Source: Erythrobacter donghaensis
GTDB taxonomy: Bacteria > Pseudomonadota > Alphaproteobacteria > Sphingomonadales > Sphingomonadaceae
Assembly: GCF_001557325.1 (NCBI RefSeq)
Contig: NZ_LSJS01000306.1
Span: forward strand, 1 to 40,002
Length of the DNA: 40,002 bases
Reading direction: 5' to 3'
The position numbers and the translations under genes are program-made. Below the pieces are notes generated by a model. That model worked only from the letters and a program-made list of their open reading frames with translations. It was not told where the DNA came from and searched no databases. Positions 24,337 to 32,220 of this stretch are shown one piece after another (positions within the stretch are counted from its first letter, which is position 1; each line of letters begins with the position of its first letter).

Positions 24337-25116
24337 GTGCCGATCCTCGATGGCTCAGGGCTCCCTACGGTCGTCTGGTGGTTTTTTGCCGCCGCATCGG
24401 TGATGCTCGGCCTGCAACTCGTCTTGCATGCCTGGCGGCTCTTCGCACGGCGGTGGGATAACCGGTTGCGCGACGCCCGCCTCGAAATGCTTTCCCAGGT
24501 TCGCGTGGCCGACGCGGATGGATCCGTGTTCGTGTCGCCCGTTCCCACGATCACGCCTGTGCCATCGACACCGGCATCGCCATCTGCACAGGCTCGCCGC
24601 CGAAGCCCGGCTCAGAAGCTATCGTTTGGCGGCAAGCTCGTCGGCTTTATCGTCCTTTGTGCGATTACCGCCGGTCTCACCTCACTCGCCAAGTGGCGCG
24701 ACACGCATGCACTCATGATCAATGCGACCGACAGCCTGCCGCATTGGGCGTTCTTCGCGGAGACGGGTCAGTTTCCCGAACGCGGCGAGTACGTCGTTTT
24801 CCACCCGGGCACGGATCCCGTCACGGTCAAATATTTCGGCGAAAAGCCCGCCGCCTTCGTCAAGATCGCGTACGGCTTGCCGGGCGACTTGGTCACCCGC
24901 GCCGGAAACGATGTTTTGGTCAACGGCACTGTCGTGGCGTCGCTTAAGCCGCTTACCAAGCGCGGAGATCCGCTCGAGGCCGGGCCTGTCGGCGAGGTTC
25001 CGGAAGGCTGCGTCTTCGCCGCCACGCCGCACAAGGACGGTTTCGACAGCCGCTATGCGCATATCGGATTCGTCTGCCGCGAACGGCTTGTCGGCATCGG
25101 GGTACCGATCCTGTGA
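24337..25116 (+). CDS. S26-family signal peptidase (TraF-peptidase type) with N-terminal extension
   Basis: 259 residues. The C-terminal half is an S26 peptidase: membrane segment at about 98-115, nucleophile S133 in NATDSLPHW, and catalytic lysine K176 in FVKIAYGLPGD. The N-terminal part adds a membrane segment (about 12-32), a basic stretch and a Pro/Ser/Thr linker to about 90, not found in the roughly 180-residue RP4 enzyme. It probably cleaves propilin or other secreted transfer proteins. The start is GTG with GGAGGG upstream, 4 bases after the trbI stop; it overlaps traW by four bases. It is not the thioredoxin-like TraF further downstream. Confidence 0.88.
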   Translation: MPILDGSGLPTVVWWFFAAASVMLGLQLVLHAWRLFARRWDNRLRDARLEMLSQVRVADADGSVFVSPVPTITPVPSTPASPSAQARRRSPAQKLSFGGKLVGFIVLCAITAGLTSLAKWRDTHALMINATDSLPHWAFFAETGQFPERGEYVVFHPGTDPVTVKYFGEKPAAFVKIAYGLPGDLVTRAGNDVLVNGTVVASLKPLTKRGDPLEAGPVGEVPEGCVFAATPHKDGFDSRYAHIGFVCRERLVGIGVPIL

Positions 25117-25775
25117 GGGTGCTTCTCGCCTCGATCCTGCTGGCAGGTCTCGCCGGATCGGCCACCGCCTCGAGCGGCGCGCGGTCGCTGCCGCAGGCGA
25201 TCGATCATGGCCAGATGGGCCAGACCTGGCCTGTCGCCGAACCCGATCTCCTGTCGCTTATTAAGGCCAGGCTGGACCATGCAAAGGCGACCGGCAAGCT
25301 CGACGAGATGAACCGCAAGTTCGCGGAGAGGGTGAAGTCGCGGGTGATGCGCCCGGTGCCGGTTGCGGGCATCTCGCCGGCCGAGGAGACCCGCAGCTGG
25401 GAGTTCGACCCGTCGATCCGGATCGACAAGGACATCCGCGATCACAAGGGCAACCTGATCGCTGTGGCAGGCCAGCGCGTCAATCCGCTCAGCGCCTCGC
25501 CCTTGAGCAAGAAGCTCGTGTTCATCGACGGTGACGATCCCGCCGAAGTCGCCTGGGCGATTCAGCACGGCTCCGATGCGCGCGCCAAAGTCATCTTCGT
25601 GTCCGGCTCACCCTTCGAGCTCATGAAGGTCCATCAGCGTCGGTTCTACTTCGACCAGGAAGGTAGGTTGACGGGCCATTTCGGCATCCGAAGAACACCC
25701 GCGCTCGTCGAGCAACGCGGCGACGTGCTTCTCGTGACCGAACAAGCCATTCCTCGCAGGGGGAAGGGCGCATGA
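25113..25775 (+). CDS. traW: Conjugative pilus assembly protein TraW
   Basis: 220 residues (F TraW 210). A signal peptide ends near 19 (SATAS). The family segments DHGQMGQTWPVAEPDLL, RSWEFDPSI, VNPLSASPLSKKLVFIDGDD and the RFYFDQ plus IRRTPALVEQ end are present. It is a periplasmic protein needed for F pilus assembly, acting with TrbC and TraU. GTG start in a four-base overlap with the peptidase gene; its stop overlaps the next gene (ATGA). Confidence 0.92.
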   Translation: MRVLLASILLAGLAGSATASSGARSLPQAIDHGQMGQTWPVAEPDLLSLIKARLDHAKATGKLDEMNRKFAERVKSRVMRPVPVAGISPAEETRSWEFDPSIRIDKDIRDHKGNLIAVAGQRVNPLSASPLSKKLVFIDGDDPAEVAWAIQHGSDARAKVIFVSGSPFELMKVHQRRFYFDQEGRLTGHFGIRRTPALVEQRGDVLLVTEQAIPRRGKGA

Positions 25776-26044
25776 GCCGTTTGCGCGATCTTGTGCCGGC
25801 GCCGCTGGCCGCGCCCGAGACGCCTGATCTCAGGGTGGCGCGGATGCGGACCATCATCGGGCTGTGTTTTCTTGCTGTCATGGTGCTGTTCTTCGGCGAG
25901 CTGCGCGCAGCTGTTGAACCGATCGCTCTTGCGTCCCTGGCGGCCGCAGCAACTTTCGTTGCAGTGCAAGGCTGGCAATGGATCTCCGCCAAGAAGTCGG
26001 CGGACGATGCCTGGCTGATGCGGGGTGACAACGATGCCTCGTAG
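25772..26044 (+). CDS. Second small membrane protein in the tra operon, unknown
   Basis: 90 residues, not recognised. Two hydrophobic segments (about 26-43 and 48-67) are separated by a short Glu/Arg hairpin (GELRAAVEP); both termini are charged. It overlaps traW by four bases and traU by about 11, so it is co-translated with them. Like the 112-residue protein behind traC it has no F counterpart at this position. Confidence 0.7.
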   Translation: MSRLRDLVPAPLAAPETPDLRVARMRTIIGLCFLAVMVLFFGELRAAVEPIALASLAAAATFVAVQGWQWISAKKSADDAWLMRGDNDAS

Positions 26045-27083
26045 CCTCCTTCTCATCCTCTCCGCGATCGTCGCCGCGCTGATGGGCTTTGCCGTTCAGG
26101 CTCAGACGCCGCCGACGCCCGATCCGGGGCTGCCCGGAGGCAAGGGCAGCTGTCAGGGCAGTTTCGTTAATCCGGTCACTGATGTGTGCTGGGGTTGCAT
26201 GTTCCCCCTCTCGCTCGGCTCTCTCGATATCTGGCCGTCCTCGCGTGCCGATACCGATAACCCCGACCTTCCGATCTGCGCGTGCGGCACGCCGGTGCCG
26301 CGGATCGGGCTCGCGGTCGGGTTCTGGGAGCCGGTGCGCCTGATCGATGTGACGACCAAGCCCTGGTGCTTTCCCAATCTTGGCGGGATCAAGCTCGATC
26401 CGGGGTTCTCCATCGGGCACGGCTATGTCTCCGACGCGGCGCAGAAGGGCGGGCAGTCGCAGAACACCGCCAAGTACCATGTCCACTACTACATCTACCC
26501 GCTGCTCTATTGGCTCGAAGTCGTCACCGACTTCCTGTGCCTAGAGGCAAGCTCTTTCGATGTCGCCTATCTGAGCGAGGTCGATCCGCTCTGGCAGGAC
26601 GATGAGCTGGCTGCCCTTCTGAACCCCGAGGCCGCGCTGTTCACTTCCGTAATAGCTCAAGCGGCGTGCTCGGCCGACTGCATCTCCGCATCGTCGAAGT
26701 TGCCGATGGATGAGCTCTTCTGGTGCTCCGGCTGTCAGGGATCGATGTATCCCATGAACGGTAATGTCGGCGCCAACACCGGCGGGATGAAGCAGTCCGG
26801 CCGCCTCGCTGCCGAGCGCATGGTCTACAAGCTCCACCGGCAGGGGCTCGCTTGGGGCACAAGCGGGCCGAAGGCACTGTGCTCCAAGTACATCATGCCC
26901 ATCCTGAAGAAGAGCCAGTACCGGCTTCAGCAGGTCAACCCGACCCCGATGGTAAGCGGGCGCGAATCCTGCTCGCCGATCGGCGCCACCACGATCCTTC
27001 CCAAGTCCGGTCAGGTCTATCCGGTCAAGGGCGAGGATGTAGGCTTTCTCCTCTGGAGGAAGCGCAACTGCTGCATGTTGTGA
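26034..27083 (+). CDS. traU: Conjugative transfer protein TraU
   Basis: 349 residues (F TraU 330). A signal peptide ends near VQA (22). The mature protein has fifteen cysteines and the family landmarks CWGCMFPLSLGSLDIWP, FWCSGCQGSMYPMNG and the double cysteine near the C-terminus (RNCCML). It is a periplasmic protein needed for DNA transfer more than for pilus growth. ATG 26034 is chosen; GTG 26025 in the same frame is the alternative. Its many cysteines explain why the operon carries a disulfide isomerase. Confidence 0.93.
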   Translation: MPRSLLLILSAIVAALMGFAVQAQTPPTPDPGLPGGKGSCQGSFVNPVTDVCWGCMFPLSLGSLDIWPSSRADTDNPDLPICACGTPVPRIGLAVGFWEPVRLIDVTTKPWCFPNLGGIKLDPGFSIGHGYVSDAAQKGGQSQNTAKYHVHYYIYPLLYWLEVVTDFLCLEASSFDVAYLSEVDPLWQDDELAALLNPEAALFTSVIAQAACSADCISASSKLPMDELFWCSGCQGSMYPMNGNVGANTGGMKQSGRLAAERMVYKLHRQGLAWGTSGPKALCSKYIMPILKKSQYRLQQVNPTPMVSGRESCSPIGATTILPKSGQVYPVKGEDVGFLLWRKRNCCML

Positions 27084-27097
27084 GGAGCGTCAGGCGC

Positions 27098-27835
27098 ATG
27101 AACCGCAAGATCCCGATCATTGCAATTGCCGCCACTGGCTCGCTCGCCGCCGCCGCGGTGCTTGCGCAGGAGATCGAAGGGCTCGACATAAAGGCGATCG
27201 AGGCGCGCAGCGAAGCAGTGAAGGCCGACGCACAGGCGCTGTTCGATTACGCGACCTCCAACGCCGAGACCCAGCGCGAGGCAGCGCAGACGGTCGTTGA
27301 CGACGGCTACCGGCAGATCGAGGATCTGGACGTCTCGCACGTGGCGGCGGGCACCGGACCTGTCGATTTCGACGAGATCGTCGCTGGTGCCAGAACCGGG
27401 ACGGCGCGTCCCAAGGGCGCGCCTCTCTTCGTCGCCTTCGCCAGTCTGTCTATGCCCGAAGAGGCGTTGGCTACGATGATCGCCGATACGACGCGGGCAG
27501 GGGGCGTGATCGTCTTTCGAGGCTTTTCGGCCGGTAACCCGCAGACCTTCATGGCCGGCATTCGCAAGGTGGTCGACCAATCGGGCGCCAGTAACATCGC
27601 CATCGATCCGCGCTTGTTCCGGTCCTTTGGTGTTGACCGCGTCCCGACCTATGTGGCGCTTTCGACCGACTTCGAGCCGTGCGACCAGCTCGACTGCGTG
27701 ACGCCGCCGCCGCCGCATGATCGCATTGCTGGCAATGTGAGCGTTTCATATGTTCTCGAGACTTTCGCTAATGCGGGTGGCCCGGGCGCGCCTGCCGCCC
27801 GGCTCGGGCTCGCTAACCTGCGTGGACAGCGGTGA
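27098..27835 (+). CDS. trbC: F-type pilus assembly protein TrbC
   Basis: 245 residues (F TrbC 212). A signal peptide ends near VLAQ (22-24). A helical stretch follows, then the TrbC domain, thioredoxin-like in outline: LFVAFASLSMPEEAL, GGVIVFRGF, IDPRLFRSFGVDRVPTYV. The pattern ending in VPTYV matches a cis-proline loop but no CxxC is present, so it is not catalytic. It is a periplasmic assembly factor acting with TraW. ATG 27098 has GGAG about 10 bases upstream; its stop overlaps traN (GTGA). Confidence 0.9.
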   Translation: MNRKIPIIAIAATGSLAAAAVLAQEIEGLDIKAIEARSEAVKADAQALFDYATSNAETQREAAQTVVDDGYRQIEDLDVSHVAAGTGPVDFDEIVAGARTGTARPKGAPLFVAFASLSMPEEALATMIADTTRAGGVIVFRGFSAGNPQTFMAGIRKVVDQSGASNIAIDPRLFRSFGVDRVPTYVALSTDFEPCDQLDCVTPPPPHDRIAGNVSVSYVLETFANAGGPGAPAARLGLANLRGQR

Positions 27836-29574
27836 ATGGGGTCCGCCTCCTTGCCGCCGGGTTGGCGCTCGCCGCTTGCGGCCACCTTGCTTATGCGCAG
27901 ATGGCATCGGGCGATGCGCGCACAGAAGGCGAGGCGATCGCCAAGGGCGTACGCGATAGCAGTAACGCCGGCATTCTTGGTAATGGTGCGCCTGCGAATG
28001 TCCCTGGGTTTGAGGGCACCGATTTTCCGCAGCATGACTTTGTAGATGATCCGATCGGACTGACGGCAGCCGGAGAGGCGCAGCGCTACCAGGACAATTA
28101 CCGCGTCGTCATCGATCCCTATCGGACGATCGTTGATCCGACGACCATCGACCTCTCGGCCGCTCAGACCATCGCTGGCGATCCCGAGAGCTATCTCGGG
28201 TCCGCCACGCCCGGTGGCGGAAGCACTGGAACCTGCAACCCTCTGCCACCGGGAGGGGGCGGGGCAGTCACCTATCTTGAAAGCTGCAATGCGGGATCTC
28301 AGCCGTACGATGAGGCGCGGACCTGTAATGCGGCTCTTTCGGTGATCACCGAGGGCTCTCGCTATTGGGAGTATTCGTGTTATTCGGATGAACCTCAGCC
28401 GGGACATTCGGGTGTCTGCTGGGCGATCCAAGGTGCTCTTCAGCAAGGGAATTGCACCTTGATTGACAGGGACAGGGTTGGGTTTTCCTGCCTACAATGG
28501 GTTTACCCCCCACAAGGCGGTAGGCCGTGGTGTGCTGAGCCCGGTGAGCCGCTTTATCGTGAAACGTGGTCTTGTCCCGCTCAGCTCCCACCTCCTGCCC
28601 GCGGCTTTGAGCGCAACACGGTCCGGGTTGTCAGCGAGCATATCGACGAGGCAGCTTGCAACTCCGCTAGGGGCGATGCGACGTGCACCCTGTCCAGCGA
28701 AGTCTGTACCAGACCAAACGAAACGCGGATCATCGGGGGTCTCTCCGTCACACGTTCTTGCTGGGAATGGAGTCGGACATACCAGTGCGCTGGTTTGGCG
28801 CCCGCGAACGATTGCAGCGCGCTCGAGGCTCGCCCTGAATGCAGGTTCAGCCATGACGAGTGCTTGAGCTACGACGCCGACGGAACCACCTGCAACGTCT
28901 ACGATCGCTGGTTCCAATGTACCACGCCCAACACCGGCGCTGCGCCGCCGCCCGCCTACGTCTGTGCGGGGGATCTTTATTGCATCGACGGCGAATGCAC
29001 ACAAATCGAGCGCGAGGCGTCCAGCGAGTTCAAGGACGCGATGGTCGCCATGAATGTTATGGGCGAGCTTCGCGACGGCTTCGATCCAGACCGCCTCAAG
29101 ATCTTCAGTGGCGAGAACCTCAAGTGCACCAGGAAGGTTTTCGGCCTGTCAAATTGCTGCAGCGGTAAAGGTGTTCCGCTTCTGACCCCTTTCCTCTGCA
29201 GCCGTGAGGATAGGGATGTCGACAAGCGCGACGATGAGGGCCTGTGCCATTACGTCGGCACCTATTGCTCGGACCGTGTTCTCGGCGTCTGCGTGACACG
29301 CAAGCAGTCTTATTGCTGCTACGGAAGCAAGCTTGTCCGCATTCTCAACGAGCAGGGCAAGGCACAGCTCGGTATGCAATGGGGTCGGCCAAAAGACCCT
29401 GATTGTGAGGGGTTCCTCATCGCACAGTTTCAGCAGCTCGATCTCTCGCGAATGGATTTTCGTGAGGTCTACGCCGAGTTCGTCGACGCCGCCAAGCTTC
29501 CTGATGAGGTCGAGATGTCGATCCAGATCCAGCAGAAGATCGAGGCCTACTACAACACCCACGGGGGAACCTGA
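27832..29574 (+). CDS. traN: Mating-pair stabilisation protein TraN
   Basis: 580 residues (F TraN 602), with 33 cysteines. The leader is either a plain signal peptide cut after AYA or a lipoprotein signal (LAAC, C16); both readings fit. The C-terminal third carries the conserved TraN block (KVFGLSNCCSGKG, SYCCYGSKLVRILNEQG, FRE near the end). TraN is an outer-membrane adhesin that binds the recipient surface. The variable middle (about 130-390) is rich in Cys/Pro and would set recipient preference. GTG start in a four-base overlap with trbC. Confidence 0.93.
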   Translation: MNGVRLLAAGLALAACGHLAYAQMASGDARTEGEAIAKGVRDSSNAGILGNGAPANVPGFEGTDFPQHDFVDDPIGLTAAGEAQRYQDNYRVVIDPYRTIVDPTTIDLSAAQTIAGDPESYLGSATPGGGSTGTCNPLPPGGGGAVTYLESCNAGSQPYDEARTCNAALSVITEGSRYWEYSCYSDEPQPGHSGVCWAIQGALQQGNCTLIDRDRVGFSCLQWVYPPQGGRPWCAEPGEPLYRETWSCPAQLPPPARGFERNTVRVVSEHIDEAACNSARGDATCTLSSEVCTRPNETRIIGGLSVTRSCWEWSRTYQCAGLAPANDCSALEARPECRFSHDECLSYDADGTTCNVYDRWFQCTTPNTGAAPPPAYVCAGDLYCIDGECTQIEREASSEFKDAMVAMNVMGELRDGFDPDRLKIFSGENLKCTRKVFGLSNCCSGKGVPLLTPFLCSREDRDVDKRDDEGLCHYVGTYCSDRVLGVCVTRKQSYCCYGSKLVRILNEQGKAQLGMQWGRPKDPDCEGFLIAQFQQLDLSRMDFREVYAEFVDAAKLPDEVEMSIQIQQKIEAYYNTHGGT

Positions 29575-29576
29575 TC

Positions 29577-29957
29577 ATGAGCAGCGCCGACATTCTAATC
29601 TTCGGCGATGGTACTAGTCCCTTCCCCCGGGGCGAGGTCCTCGACCTTGCGGTCAGCGTCGCGATCGGGCGAGATCTCGCCCGCACAAAGGCCGAGATGT
29701 TCGGCCTCGTCTCTGATTGGTTTCTTCGCCCGGCCTCCGATGGCGAGATCAGCGCCTCCATCGGGCGGCTACTCGCCCGAGGACAAATCTCGCGGATCGG
29801 TGAGGGGGAGTTCGACTTTTGCCTGACTGAGGCTGGCGTTGATTCCACCACCACGCTTTCGGGAGGCATGATCCGGATGATCGACCGCGGCCGCGGCCTC
29901 ATCAAGACATCCTTTCTCATGCAGATGCTCGATCTTGACGAAGGGAAATGCTCATGA
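29577..29957 (+). CDS. Winged-helix-like cytoplasmic protein inside the tra operon
   Basis: 126 residues, not recognised as a named transfer protein. There is no signal peptide or membrane segment. Residues about 15-90 read like a winged helix: helices EVLDLAVSVAIG and EMFGLVSDWFL, a likely recognition helix DGEISASIGRLLARGQI, and a hairpin SRIGEGEFDFCLTEAG. It starts 2 bases after the traN stop and overlaps traF by four bases, so it is made with the secretion proteins. A regulatory role, for example feedback on the operon, is inference; a cytoplasmic adaptor is the alternative. Confidence 0.7.
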   Translation: MSSADILIFGDGTSPFPRGEVLDLAVSVAIGRDLARTKAEMFGLVSDWFLRPASDGEISASIGRLLARGQISRIGEGEFDFCLTEAGVDSTTTLSGGMIRMIDRGRGLIKTSFLMQMLDLDEGKCS

Positions 29958-30760
29958 CCCGCAACCTTGCCATCCTGAGTCTCGCCGGCGCTCTCGCGGC
30001 AGTGACGATCCCCGCCTTGGCGCAGCCTCCTGCCGATCCTAATCGTGATGCGTTCTACTGTGATGAACGCAAGCTCGGTAGCTGGTTTTACTGCAACTCT
30101 GAGGAAGCCAGGCGGAAAGCGCGCGAGGCCGCGCAGTCTTCGGCTCCTACTGCTCCCGCCACAGAGCGCCTGGCTGCCATCACCGCGCAGCTTGATGAGC
30201 TCAAGGCGAAAGCCATTCTCGACCCGACCTCCGAGAACATCGTCGCCTATATCCGCTTCCAGCGTGAGCAGCTCGACCGTGCGTCGACGTTCGCTGATAC
30301 GTGGAGCAGATCGATCTGGCAGAACCCCGATCTCGATTACACGCTCGAGCGTCCGGTATCGACACTCGCGAAGCAGACCTGGACTGCAGATCGGGCAGCA
30401 CAGCGCGATACCACGATGGCCGACCTCACGCAGCGCTACGGCGTGTTCTACTTCTATTCTTCGTCGTGTTCAGCATGCCGGACCTTCTCTCCAGTGATGC
30501 GGGCACTTTCCGATCGCTACGGTCTTGAGGTTCTTGCCGTGTCTATGGACGGCGGCCCGAATGAGCAGTTCCCGAACTATGTCGTCAACTCCGGCCAGTA
30601 TCAGCGGATGGGACTTCAAGGCAACGCCGTCCCCGCTCTCGTCTTGTTCGATACGCAAACCAAGCGACCCGTGCCGATCGGCTACGGGGTGATGGCTGCC
30701 GACGAGGTGATGCAGCGCATCCTCTATCTCACCCAGATCGAACCCGGGAGTGACTACTGA
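29954..30760 (+). CDS. traF: Conjugative transfer protein TraF (thioredoxin-like)
   Basis: 268 residues (F TraF 247). A signal peptide ends near ALA (21-23). A helical region follows (FYCDERKLGSWFYC near 35-47), then a thioredoxin fold with CSAC at 172-175 in YFYSSSCSACRTFSP and a cis-proline in NAVPALV (P227). It is periplasmic and needed for pilus assembly. ATG 29954 is preferred over ATG 29948 because GAAGGG is then 8 bases upstream and the start overlaps the previous stop (ATGA). Confidence 0.9.
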   Translation: MTRNLAILSLAGALAAVTIPALAQPPADPNRDAFYCDERKLGSWFYCNSEEARRKAREAAQSSAPTAPATERLAAITAQLDELKAKAILDPTSENIVAYIRFQREQLDRASTFADTWSRSIWQNPDLDYTLERPVSTLAKQTWTADRAAQRDTTMADLTQRYGVFYFYSSSCSACRTFSPVMRALSDRYGLEVLAVSMDGGPNEQFPNYVVNSGQYQRMGLQGNAVPALVLFDTQTKRPVPIGYGVMAADEVMQRILYLTQIEPGSDY

Positions 30761-32208
30761 TGGAACCCAAGAACCCAATTCCCGGCCGCTCGAAGGCGTT
30801 CCGACTGACAGGCTCGGCGCTAACCGTAATCGCATCCCTCGGTCTGGCCGCGTCGCCGGTTCAGGCTAATGTCGGTAACGAGCTGAACGAGTTTTTCGAC
30901 GACATGGGCGCCGCTGCGAATGCGACCGGGCCCGTTGCCTATGAGGGCCAGAGTGCCGGATATTATTCGGGCGGCAACATCTGGACACGTTTCCCCCAGA
31001 AGACGGTCAACCCCGCGAACCTTCAGCTACCCTCTGTGAAAGCAGGCTGCGGCGGAATCGACATCTTCGCTGGTAGCTTCTCGTTCATCAACACCGATGA
31101 AATCGTCGCCATGCTCAAGGCTACCGCCAACAATGCACTTGGCTTTGCGTTTCAGCTGGCAGTCAAGTCCATCAGCCCCCAGATTTCTGCCACTATCGAA
31201 GAGATGGCGCAGAAGGTTCAGCAGATGAACCAGTTCAACATGAACAGCTGCGAACTTGCTCAAGGTCTCGTCGGCGGCCTGCTTCCCAAGAGTGAGCTTT
31301 ACAGCTCGGAAATCTGTAAGGCTGTCGGCAACAGCCAGGGCTTCTTCACCGATATCGTTAATGCGCGGAAGCATTGCGCAGAGCCTGGTGAGCGCAACAA
31401 CGCTATGGCCAACAACACCGATCCTGGCATTCCTCACGAAAGCTATAACTTCACATGGAAGATGTTGAAGGACAGCTATCCAAGCTTCTCCGATAACTTT
31501 CGTGAGTACCTCATGAATTTTGTCGGTACCGTGATCTTCGTGCAGGACGGGAACAGCGAGGGTCTCACCGCTGGATACAGCTTTATTCCTTCGGGCGATG
31601 ATGCACTCCTCACTGCAATTCTCGACGGCAGTAGCTCGATCCGCATCTACAGCTGCGGCGCTGACAGGGACAAGTGCCTGAGGCCCACGCAGACGACGAT
31701 CTCGATTCCGGCTAACCAGGCTCTCAAGCCTCGGGTTCATGCGATGATTACGAGCATGAATGCGAAGATCAGGTCGAACAGCGCTTTGACCAACGAGGAA
31801 ATTGCGCTTCTCGGCGCTACGAGCATTCCGGTTTACAAAATCCTCACGGTGAACGCTGCCGCAACCCTCGGCGGCCTTACCAGCAGTGACATCAACGAAC
31901 TTGCCGAAACGGTCGCGATCGATCTCCTCGAGGTTATCGGCCAGCGATACTACGCCTATGCACAGCAGGGCGTATCCACCTTCCACAATGCGCCCGAAGA
32001 AGCTTTGTCTCAGTGGCGTGACCAGATCAGCGCTACCGGCCGCGTCCTTGGCCAGAAATCCGAGCGGCTGACCGATCGCCTCGTCCGCACCAAGAACATC
32101 GTTGATCGCGCCGTGTTTCTCGAGAGCACGCTCAGGAACAATGTCTCGCCTCAGATGTCAGCCGCTCTTGCCTTCAGCACCTCGCTGTCTCGCCAGGGTG
32201 TTCAGTAG
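30760..32208 (+). CDS. traH: Conjugative transfer protein TraH
   Basis: 482 residues (F TraH 458). A signal peptide ends near VQA (34-36). Family landmarks include the N-terminal LNEFFDDMGAAANATGP, YYSGGNIWTRFP and the block KAGCGGIDIFAGSFSFIN followed by LKATANNALGFAFQLAVK; the C-terminal third is helical. It is periplasmic/outer-membrane associated and acts in pilus assembly with TraF and TraW. The start overlaps the traF stop by one base (TGATG). Confidence 0.94.
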   Translation: MEPKNPIPGRSKAFRLTGSALTVIASLGLAASPVQANVGNELNEFFDDMGAAANATGPVAYEGQSAGYYSGGNIWTRFPQKTVNPANLQLPSVKAGCGGIDIFAGSFSFINTDEIVAMLKATANNALGFAFQLAVKSISPQISATIEEMAQKVQQMNQFNMNSCELAQGLVGGLLPKSELYSSEICKAVGNSQGFFTDIVNARKHCAEPGERNNAMANNTDPGIPHESYNFTWKMLKDSYPSFSDNFREYLMNFVGTVIFVQDGNSEGLTAGYSFIPSGDDALLTAILDGSSSIRIYSCGADRDKCLRPTQTTISIPANQALKPRVHAMITSMNAKIRSNSALTNEEIALLGATSIPVYKILTVNAAATLGGLTSSDINELAETVAIDLLEVIGQRYYAYAQQGVSTFHNAPEEALSQWRDQISATGRVLGQKSERLTDRLVRTKNIVDRAVFLESTLRNNVSPQMSAALAFSTSLSRQGVQ

Positions 32209-32220
32209 GGAACTGTTGCC

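Noticed and set aside
26852..27097. N-terminal extension of the trbC frame
   Set aside because: Overlaps traU coding sequence in another frame; the signal peptide places the start at ATG 27098.
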